This document shows positions 1 through 5,227 of a stretch of 9,796 nucleotides of DNA, one piece after another (position 1 is the first letter of the stretch; every line of letters begins with the position of its first letter). The stretch is taken from NCBI GenBank assembly GCA_946615275.1, contig CAMOHV010000024.1, positions 1-9,796 of the forward strand. Reading direction: 5' to 3'. Position numbers and translations under genes: made by a program. The notes beneath the pieces were generated by a model. That model was not told the origin of the DNA. It saw only the letters and a program-made list of their open reading frames with translations, and did not search any database. The stretch is from an uncultured Verrucomicrobiota bacterium (GTDB lineage Bacteria; Verrucomicrobiota; Kiritimatiellia; RFP12; UBA1067).

Positions 1-308
1 GCGCCCTCGCCACCCTTGGCGAAAACGGAGGTGGTGTCGTTCGCGTGCATCGTGTCCTCCGCAGCGTCGAACATGGACAACGTACGCTCCTTGTCGTCCG
101 CCATGTACAACGCGCCGCCAGACAGAAGCTGCCACAGCAACTGTGATCCATCTCCCTTGGCGGCGAGTTCCGACGTCTCCTGCACCGGCTTCGCGTAATC
201 GCCCGTGGATAGAGCCACCTCATAGTCGTCCAGCACATCTTTCGTGGTACGACAACCGACGGCGCACGTAAAAACGAACACCGTCGCGGCAATCTTCCAG
301 AATTTCAT
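1..308 (-). CDS. Predicted lipoprotein, COG3014-like, 3' end beyond the window
   Basis: The reading frame opens with ATG at 308 and stays open to the left edge, giving 102 residues of a longer protein. The N-terminus is a lipoprotein signal: a basic start (MKFWK), a hydrophobic stretch (IAATVFVFTCA) and a lipobox AVGC, with Cys19 as the predicted lipidated residue. The mature part begins with a short helical segment of the type DDYEVALSTGDYAKPVQE, followed by a second helix pair (residues about 55-80). This pattern of a small repeat unit counting 'one dose per cycle' resembles the N-terminus of COG3014 lipoproteins, which are about 400-450 residues long and of unknown function. In gammaproteobacteria these sit beside LpoB and YcfL family genes, as here, and that supports the assignment. 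It follows the preceding gene by 10 bases, so it is almost certainly co-transcribed. The family call rests on weak similarity plus context. That it is a real lipoprotein gene is much surer. Confidence 0.7.
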   Translation of the reverse strand, partial: MKFWKIAATVFVFTCAVGCRTTKDVLDDYEVALSTGDYAKPVQETSELAAKGDGSQLLWQLLSGGALYMADDKERTLSMFDAAEDTMHANDTTSVFAKGGEG

Positions 309-318
309 GGGGGCTACC

Positions 319-843
319 CTACCAGCCAATATTGATGATCGGCATTGTCCACTGCGACGTGGCGAAATTCAGGAGGCCGATCTGCACGCCTTCCAGACGC
401 CCTACGTAGTTGACAAGTCCGATCTGCAGACCGACGGCACACTGGTCCGTGACGTTGACGAGCCCAATCTGAAGTCCTTTTGCATCATGGTCGGCGTAAT
501 GGCCGATCAAGTTGGCACCCAACCCCCTAAAGGCCCCAGCGCTCGAGAAGGCACCAAGATCAAGCCCGTATGTGCCGGCGTAATAGCCCCAGCCCAAGTT
601 GAGGCGTAGGCCCTTCACGGACGATTCACTGTTCGGGAAGCTCCATGGCAGCACCGTGAGACCGATGGCGGTGTCAAACGATCTATAGCCGTAAGGGTTG
701 CCCCCACCACGCTCCACGAACACCACGTCGCGCGCGTTTCCGCCGCGCGCATGGTCGTTGGCCATACCCTGCCCCGGCTGCCACTGGGCAAAAGCCGCAG
801 CAGACACGCACGAGAATAACACCACACAGAATGCACTTTTCAT
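319..843 (-). CDS. Secreted small protein with GLQIGLVN surface-type repeats
   Basis: This 174-residue protein has a cleavable signal peptide (residues 1-19, ending AFA before Gln20). The C-terminal half carries three near-identical repeats: GLQIGLVN at 123-130, GLQIGLVN at 138-145 and GVQIGLLN at 152-159. Looser copies lie upstream (GLRLNLGW near 79, YGLDLGAF near 92, GLGANLIG near 107), and the chain ends in PIINIGW. The alternating hydrophobic/Gly pattern matches the LA_2272-type 'surface repeat' proteins, in which each repeat probably forms a beta-hairpin of a small beta-sheet or barrel at the outer membrane. A strong Shine-Dalgarno (AAGGAG, 6 bases before the ATG) fixes the start. The gene lies 24 bases after the two-lobed CsgG-like gene and 10 bases before the COG3014-like gene, so it belongs to the same operon. 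Its biochemical role is unknown. Beta-rich export is the confident part. Confidence 0.8.
   Translation of the reverse strand: MKSAFCVVLFSCVSAAAFAQWQPGQGMANDHARGGNARDVVFVERGGGNPYGYRSFDTAIGLTVLPWSFPNSESSVKGLRLNLGWGYYAGTYGLDLGAFSSAGAFRGLGANLIGHYADHDAKGLQIGLVNVTDQCAVGLQIGLVNYVGRLEGVQIGLLNFATSQWTMPIINIGW
367..477 (-). repeat. Three GLQIGLVN-type protein repeats, about 45 bases apart
   Basis: Codons for residues 123-159 of the surface-repeat protein encode GLQIGLVN twice and GVQIGLLN once, with period 15 then 14 residues. The DNA copies differ at synonymous positions (for example CTT CAG ATT against CTG CAG ATC). The repeats are therefore conserved at the protein level and are not a recent DNA duplication. 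Confidence 0.75.
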
Positions 844-849
844 TTCAAT

Positions 850-855
850 CTCCTT
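850..855 (-). promoter_or_regulatory. Strong ribosome binding site for the surface-repeat gene
   Basis: On the minus strand AAGGAG stands 6 bases before the ATG at 843. It fixes this start and suggests independent, efficient translation even though the upstream stop codon is only 24 bases away. Confidence 0.75.
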
Positions 856-867
856 GATGCTTTATCA

Positions 868-2364
868 TCAGAAACCCAACTGGACGGGCTGAGCCGCAGG
901 TGCAACGGGCTGCGCAGACGGCTGCCGCCTAGCCGCCTCAGCGGCGGCTTCCGCGCGCATCTTCTGGGCCTTGGCAAAATCGTCCGGCTCCAGTCTTCCC
1001 CAAATCGCATCAGTGATCGCCCCAGCCGCTGCCGCAGCAGAGGTGGACGAGAACACTGGCGGCGTTCCTCCAAATTGCGAAGCATCCATTCGTACGATGT
1101 CAGCCCACGCGATCTGCGTGGTCGGCGCAACTACGCAACGAAAGCGTATCTCTGCGAACATAACGCTTGGCGGCGGAAGCGGAAGTCCCGTTGCGAAGTT
1201 GATGCCAGGCGAAGCCACATCACTAAACATCACATCAGCCACAACCAAATAGTCGGTCGCAAGCTTGTTAGAAAGGCGGCATACATCATTCGGACTGGCG
1301 TTCGGATCGTTCACAATCCGGTTCAGTTCGCGATCGATCTCTGGACCAAACGAACGGTCAAGCACCTTGAAGCTACCTGTCTGGGTAAGGAAAATGTTCA
1401 AATGGTCGGCAACATCGTCCATCCAAGAACGGCTAGATATGGCATTTCCATAGATGCTGAACACATTCTGCTTGGAAAAAAACGGCGCCACCGCGATACG
1501 TTGCTTCTTGCGCGGAAGCGGCGAAGCAGAAATCTCCTTCGCTGGAGCCGGAGCCGGAGCGACGATAGCCGGTGCCGCAGACGGGGCCGGCGGCACCGCG
1601 AACGATTCCGCATTCTCGTAGAACCGCAGCACGTCCTTGGTCTTTGCCTTGCCAGAGACGAGCTTCGCGGAGGAGGTATTCTTTCCGACATCGATAACTT
1701 CGCACACGCCGACAGTTTTTTCCTTGTAGACGGTATCGCCCGTATCTTCATCCACGATCGCCTTGCGGCGGCGAACCTCGTATTGCTCTCCGACCTCGAG
1801 GAAGTCGGCACCGTAGCTGAGCGTCAGATCGCCGTCGTCCTCGTCGGCATCCATAATGTACATGGGATAGTCGCGCATGAGGATTGCGAGGGCAGTGCGC
1901 TTGACGACGTGCACCAACATGTCCTTTGGCGTCTGGCAATACGCGGTCACACGCAACGTCTCGGCCTCGTAGGGCTGCTGCGTGCGGAGGTCGTTCGCTC
2001 GAATAGACACCGTGGCGATGTATTCGGCCTTAGCCATACCACCTATGCTGCGGGACTTTCCGCTCGCGAGAAGCTGCACAATCTCGCCGCTCATCGCGTA
2101 GCCGGCGGGTATCAGGTCGGCCTTGCCGCCGAAACCCTCCTCCCGCGCGGCTGTGTCGTACATGTCGCGGTCAAGGCACTTGTACTTCTTCGCCTGCACG
2201 AGCTTCGTGAGAAGTAGCTTGTCGACGCCCTCGAACATTGCCCGGTCAACCCCGGCCTGGTACGTCATCTTGTCAAGGACAAGCCACTTGGGGGCCTTGG
2301 AGGCCGCCGACAGCTGCGCGGCCACCAACACCGCCAGCGCCAGTGTCGCTAGGTGTTTCATCAT
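868..2364 (-). CDS. Periplasmic protein with two CsgG/LpoB-like lobes
   Basis: This 498-residue protein has a signal peptide (residues about 1-21, AQLSA region) and no lipobox. Lobe 1 (about 26-250) begins with a beta strand (KWLVLDKM), then a helix (AMFEGVDKLLLTKLVQAKKYKCLDR), then a strand (GYAMSGEIVQL). It continues with a hydrophobic helix and a charged beta-rich stretch (VGEQYEVRRRKAIVDEDTGDTVYKE). A Pro/Ala linker (about 257-285) follows. Lobe 2 (about 288-430) restarts the same logic: RIAVAPFF, a helix ending GSFKVLDRS, a helix KLATDYLVVADVMFSD, then strands. The order 'strand, helix with xxKxxVLDR, strand with DYLVxAxV' is the hallmark of the CsgG/LpoB/TolB-N type fold, known from curli-pore and activator lipoproteins. 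The tail (about 463-498) is Ala/Glu/Pro-rich. It overlaps the preceding gene by 4 bases (ATGA), so translation is coupled. Two adjacent ATG codons are possible starts, and the first is taken. Function is unknown. The duplication of the fold is inferred from pattern only. Confidence 0.75.
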   Translation of the reverse strand: MMKHLATLALAVLVAAQLSAASKAPKWLVLDKMTYQAGVDRAMFEGVDKLLLTKLVQAKKYKCLDRDMYDTAAREEGFGGKADLIPAGYAMSGEIVQLLASGKSRSIGGMAKAEYIATVSIRANDLRTQQPYEAETLRVTAYCQTPKDMLVHVVKRTALAILMRDYPMYIMDADEDDGDLTLSYGADFLEVGEQYEVRRRKAIVDEDTGDTVYKEKTVGVCEVIDVGKNTSSAKLVSGKAKTKDVLRFYENAESFAVPPAPSAAPAIVAPAPAPAKEISASPLPRKKQRIAVAPFFSKQNVFSIYGNAISSRSWMDDVADHLNIFLTQTGSFKVLDRSFGPEIDRELNRIVNDPNASPNDVCRLSNKLATDYLVVADVMFSDVASPGINFATGLPLPPPSVMFAEIRFRCVVAPTTQIAWADIVRMDASQFGGTPPVFSSTSAAAAAGAITDAIWGRLEPDDFAKAQKMRAEAAAEAARRQPSAQPVAPAAQPVQLGF

Positions 2365-3437
2365 TTGGTCTCCGATTCAGATTCTGGCTTCTTGAACACG
2401 AGCTTCACCGTCTTGTCGCTGTCGCCCTCGTCGAGTTCAACGATCCTGCGGATCGACTTGCACCCGTCAAGCGTCGCGACGACCGCGTGCTCGATCTTGA
2501 GAACGCGCACGGAGTCGTCCACGTCCACGGTCTTGCCATCTACCTTCACAGTCGCGTCGTCGGCATCCACGCCCTTCGGCGCCTTAACCTTGAAGGAAAG
2601 CTTGCAGGTGAAGAAGTCGATCACCTTGTCCGCGATCTGCTCACACGCCTTCTCGATCAGCTTCCGGGCAGGATCGGAGGTCTCGCTCTTGACGACGCTG
2701 TTCTCCTTGTAGGACCATTCGCTAGTGCCCTTGAAGGCAAAGAGGATGTTCCCCTGGAGGTCGCGCACCTTGCCAACATACGGCTGGGTGTAGGTCGTCA
2801 TCTTGACCTTCGTACCCTTGCCGTTGACCGTAATGGTGCGAGAATCCTCCTCGCGGTCACCCATGGCGGCCGTCAGGATGCATGTTGCACCAGCGAGGGT
2901 GGACGAGTTGTCATCGTTGAGCCCCTGCTCAACAAGGTTCATGTCTGCATTCGAGCGGTCGATGACCTGGATGAGAGACCCCTTCTCTGAAAGCGCGGCC
3001 TGAAGATAATCCTTCGCAAGCGGCGTATAGCGCTGCGAGGTGTCCGTAAGCGCCTTCATACGAAGCGCCGAGAGGGTAAGACGGTCGCGCTCGTTCTGAG
3101 AGCGAATCTCGTTCGCGTCATGAATGTACTCCATCTTGCGAGTGTTCCAGTTCGCGCGAATGACAAAGTTGTGAACTTCCGGCACCTGGATCTTCTCACC
3201 TTGATCAAGCGTGGGCGGCTTGGCGAGGTTATTCTGCGGCTGAAGCTGCTCGCCCAGCCACTTGTCCACCTGCACCATCGACTCGATGGTGCCGAAACCG
3301 GCTATCATGAGCCGAAGCTTCTTAGGGCCGGCCTTCGCCAGGGCCTCCTGCGCCTCGGTAAGGCCCTCGTTCGCGCATGCACAGAATCCAAGTCCCGCCG
3401 CAAGCGCCATCGCAACCGTCATCTTGATTGTCTTCAT
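2361..3437 (-). CDS. Exported CsgG-like protein with C-terminal PEGA-like domain
   Basis: This 358-residue protein has a signal peptide (residues 1-22, ending CACA). The FCAC sequence could alternatively be a poor lipobox, so lipidation is uncertain. The core (about 38-275) fits a CsgG-like fold: KLRLMIAGFG, a charged helical region, SLIQVIDRSNADMNLVEQ (the 'V(I)DR' helix end seen in this family), a strand GATCILTAAM, then beta-strands and a last helix LIEKACEQIADKVIDFF. The C-terminal segment (about 281-350) reads like a PEGA domain, a small beta-rich module with the pattern 'ATVKVDGK...V..LKIEHAVVATLDGCKS', ending in a run of strands. The start at 3437 is chosen over 3461 because AAGGAA lies 7 bases before it and the hydrophobic signal begins right after it. 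It lies 38 bases downstream of the LpoB-like gene and overlaps the next gene by 4 bases. PEGA domains often sit in cell-surface proteins. The precise function is unknown. Confidence 0.75.
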   Translation of the reverse strand: MKTIKMTVAMALAAGLGFCACANEGLTEAQEALAKAGPKKLRLMIAGFGTIESMVQVDKWLGEQLQPQNNLAKPPTLDQGEKIQVPEVHNFVIRANWNTRKMEYIHDANEIRSQNERDRLTLSALRMKALTDTSQRYTPLAKDYLQAALSEKGSLIQVIDRSNADMNLVEQGLNDDNSSTLAGATCILTAAMGDREEDSRTITVNGKGTKVKMTTYTQPYVGKVRDLQGNILFAFKGTSEWSYKENSVVKSETSDPARKLIEKACEQIADKVIDFFTCKLSFKVKAPKGVDADDATVKVDGKTVDVDDSVRVLKIEHAVVATLDGCKSIRRIVELDEGDSDKTVKLVFKKPESESETK

Positions 3438-3444
3438 GTCCTTA

Positions 3445-3450
3445 TTCCTT
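3445..3450 (-). promoter_or_regulatory. Ribosome binding site deciding the 3437 start
   Basis: AAGGAA on the minus strand, 7 bases before ATG at 3437. The longer reading from 3461 would add eight polar residues in front of the signal peptide and lie over this site, so the shorter start is preferred. Confidence 0.7.
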
Positions 3451-3475
3451 TCTTCGGTCAATCGATTTAAGCCGT

Positions 3476-4039
3476 TCAGTTCATAGAATTCCTGCGGTCG
3501 ACCTCCTTGCGCAGAGGAATCCGCTTCTGCCAGAACTCCAGTTGCGTCTTGACGTCGACAAGGCGTATATTGAGCGAGAATTCCTGATAAACGTCTCCGT
3601 TGTCCTTGCGCATGTTGCGCTGCTTGAGGCTGCCGAACATGACGAACTCGGGTATTGTCGTGACCGCCTGTCCTGCGGCCAACGCGTTTTGCGCCATCTT
3701 CTCGTTATACACAATGAAGTTCCCGCTGTTCGTAAGCTTTTCACGAATTCCCTCGCCGAGCGTCTCGGACAGGAAGTCCGCGTCGCGTCCACGTGACAAC
3801 GTGTCATTCTGGATGTCCTTCACGTTAATCACACGACGCTTACCCGGCACCGCATATCGCATGCTTGCCTTGTTGATTTCTTCTTTCACCGTCTCCAGCA
3901 CTGACTCGATATCGTCCTGCGAGAAGCCAGCGACCACTTCGGCCGTCGCCCCCTGTGGAATCAGGCGAGACTGCGTCATGCATCCCGTCATCGCCATCGC
4001 ACACGCGGCCAGGGCCGCACCCATCATCATTCTTTTCAT
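3476..4039 (-). CDS. lpoB: LpoB-like penicillin-binding protein activator lipoprotein
   Basis: This is a 187-residue predicted outer-membrane lipoprotein; E. coli LpoB is 213 residues. The signal peptide ends in lipobox MTGC, with Cys20 as the lipidated residue. A flexible linker of about 45 residues leads to the globular domain: KRRVINVKDIQNDT (66-80), where LpoB family members have a 'V.DVQNNT' strand, then the helix SETLGEGIREKLTNSGNF (91-108). PEFVMFGSLKQRN (130-142), the long strand EFSLNIRLVD and the Trp170 strand (LEFWQKR) follow. In E. coli, LpoB reaches through the peptidoglycan and switches on the transpeptidase and glycosyltransferase of PBP1b. Here that role is inferred, and no PBP1b-type gene is visible in the window. 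The start at 4039 has AAGGA 9 bases upstream. It is 34 bases after the YcfL-like gene, which is the arrangement known in enterobacteria (ycfL then lpoB). The family call is firm, while the activator function is only probable. Confidence 0.85.
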   Translation of the reverse strand: MKRMMMGAALAACAMAMTGCMTQSRLIPQGATAEVVAGFSQDDIESVLETVKEEINKASMRYAVPGKRRVINVKDIQNDTLSRGRDADFLSETLGEGIREKLTNSGNFIVYNEKMAQNALAAGQAVTTIPEFVMFGSLKQRNMRKDNGDVYQEFSLNIRLVDVKTQLEFWQKRIPLRKEVDRRNSMN

Positions 4040-4073
4040 CGTTTTCTATCCTTTTTTGTTTAAGAAAACACAG

Positions 4074-4457
4074 CTACTGTACCATTCGCCGCATGTAGAA
4101 CAACATGTCCACAGCGTCCGCTCGCGGTGCCGTCGCCTGAAGAGCCTTGATCTCCTTGGGCTGTAGAGCCGTCTGGCGCCATACAGCATTCGGCTCTATC
4201 GCCATGCCGTCGGCATCCACCCATACGACCTTGTACTCGACCCACAGCTCGCGCGAAAGGTTATTCACCACGTTCGCCTGGAATGTGTAGAACTGCGAGC
4301 TTCCCTTCGCGCATCGAACATCCGTCACAAAAACAGACGTTCCAAGGTCTTCCGCGATGGTCACGCGCCTGTCCATCGGCGGCAGACAAGTTGAAACACA
4401 GCCCGCCACCAGCCCTGCCAGGGCGACTGACAAAAAACATTTTCTGGATGTTTCCAT
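4074..4457 (-). CDS. ycfL: YcfL-like (DUF1425) lipoprotein
   Basis: This 127-residue protein has a short, typical lipoprotein signal (METSRKCFLSVALAGLVAGC), with Cys20 in a canonical VAGC lipobox. The mature domain starts with a strand (VTIAEDLGTSVFVTDVRCAKGS), then paired strands FQANVVNNLSRELWVEYKVVWVDADGMAI. Next comes W...TALQPKEIKALQATAPRADAVDMLFYMRR. The pattern 'YKVVWVDADGMxI...W....L.P.E...L.A.AP...A....F.MR' is that of the YcfL/DUF1425 family, a small beta-sandwich of unknown biochemical role. It is habitually encoded next to lpoB. The start is at 4457 and not at an earlier in-frame ATG at 4547, because GGAGG precedes 4457 and the signal peptide begins exactly there. The gene is first in its block, with a candidate promoter 31-59 bases ahead. 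Role beyond envelope lipoprotein is not known. Confidence 0.85.
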   Translation of the reverse strand: METSRKCFLSVALAGLVAGCVSTCLPPMDRRVTIAEDLGTSVFVTDVRCAKGSSQFYTFQANVVNNLSRELWVEYKVVWVDADGMAIEPNAVWRQTALQPKEIKALQATAPRADAVDMLFYMRRMVQ

Positions 4458-4461
4458 TTTC

Positions 4462-4466
4462 CCTCC
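4462..4466 (-). promoter_or_regulatory. Ribosome binding site deciding the ycfL start
   Basis: GGAGG on the minus strand, 4 bases before ATG at 4457. A longer in-frame reading from 4547 would read through this site and the promoter region, and it adds a non-signal-like stretch, so it is rejected. Confidence 0.75.
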
Positions 4467-4487
4467 AAGTTTTCCGTTGCGGTTAAT

Positions 4488-4516
4488 AGAATAGCAAATT
4501 ATGCTTAGGACTGCAA
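4488..4516 (-). promoter_or_regulatory. Candidate sigma-70-type promoter with extended -10
   Basis: In the only long gap of the window (4458-4558), read on the minus strand, TTGCAG (4511-4516) stands 17 bases before TATTCT (4488-4493). The TG immediately upstream gives an extended -10 (TGCTATTCT). The -35 matches only the TTG of the consensus, which fits an extended -10 promoter. Predicted transcription start is near 4481, about 24 bases before the ycfL start. The gap is markedly AT-rich against its GC-rich surroundings. It would drive the whole lipoprotein block independently of rnhB. Confidence 0.5.
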
Positions 4517-4558
4517 GTGCCACATAGCATTTTTCTCTCCCTCTCATGCCCGGTGCCG

Positions 4559-5203
4559 TCAGAAGAGCCGCAGCTGGGCGACGGGGCCGAAGGATCGGCG
4601 GTGCTCGGGGCAGGGGCCGAGCCTGTCAAGCGCGGCAAGATGCTCGGCCGTGGGGTAGCCCTTGTGCCTGGCGAAGCCGTAGCCTGGATAGAGCGCCTCA
4701 AGGCGCAGGCAGTCCTTGTCGCGCGCGGTCTTGGCGAGAATCGAGGCGGCGGCGATGAATAGGGACTTCGCATCCCCCTTCACAAGATTCCTGGAAGGAT
4801 ACGGCAGGGTCGGGACGGGAAGTCCGTCCACGAGGATCGACGGCGGAACCGCGGCGCGCTCCGGCGGGAGGGATGAAGCAAGCGCCTCGGCGGCGCGCCG
4901 CATCGCGAGATGCGTGGCGCGGAGTATGTTCAGGGAATCTATCTCTGCGGGGGTGGCCGAGGCAACGGCCCACGCACAGCCCGGCGTCGTCTTGATCACT
5001 GCGGCAAGGGCGTCGCGTTTCCCGGCGGAAAGCTTCTTCGAATCGTCCACGCCGCGCCAGGGGCCGGCGAGGAGGTCCGCGGCGGCGGCGAGCGGCACGG
5101 ACACCGCGGCGGCGAAGACGCCGCCGGCGAGCGGGCCGCGCCCGGCCTCGTCGACGCCCATCACGCCGTCGCCCATCTCGTTTTCGTATTGCAGGCCGAC
5201 CAT
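4559..5203 (-). CDS. rnhB: Ribonuclease HII
   Basis: This 214-residue enzyme cleaves the RNA strand of RNA-DNA hybrids, including single ribonucleotides left in DNA, on the 5' side. It acts in the cytoplasm with Mg2+ or Mn2+. Family hallmarks in order are GVDEAGRGPLAGGV (Asp18 and Glu19, the first catalytic pair), DDSKKLS (53-59), ILVDG (Asp126), KGDAKSLFIAAASILAKTARD (Asp144 in the GDAKS motif), and GYGFARHKGYPTAEH (174-188). LGPCPEHRRSFGPV (195-208) closes the set. All acidic residues expected for the DEDD-type active site are present, and length is normal. The start is set by length and the position of the GVDEAGRG motif. The upstream ribosome binding site is weak, so ATG codons at residues 10 and 15 are possible alternatives. 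It sits 24 bases after the transglycosylase-like gene and may be transcribed with it. Confidence 0.96.
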   Translation of the reverse strand: MVGLQYENEMGDGVMGVDEAGRGPLAGGVFAAAVSVPLAAAADLLAGPWRGVDDSKKLSAGKRDALAAVIKTTPGCAWAVASATPAEIDSLNILRATHLAMRRAAEALASSLPPERAAVPPSILVDGLPVPTLPYPSRNLVKGDAKSLFIAAASILAKTARDKDCLRLEALYPGYGFARHKGYPTAEHLAALDRLGPCPEHRRSFGPVAQLRLF

Positions 5204-5227
5204 CGCAGATTTCCGCCGATCAAGAGG

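Noticed and set aside
1075..2217. Plus-strand open frame opposite the two-lobed CsgG-like gene
   Set aside because: Arg/His-rich translation with no motif, while the minus strand has a signal peptide and a coupled start.
4060..4085. Possible terminator at the ycfL stop (ACAG-TAG-CTGT followed by T-rich DNA)
   Set aside because: The stem is only 4 bases with a 3-base loop, and the downstream lpoB-like gene follows closely, so it is too weak to call.
4458..4547. Longer ycfL reading starting at 4547
   Set aside because: It would translate through the promoter and ribosome binding site and place a non-signal stretch before a perfect lipoprotein signal.
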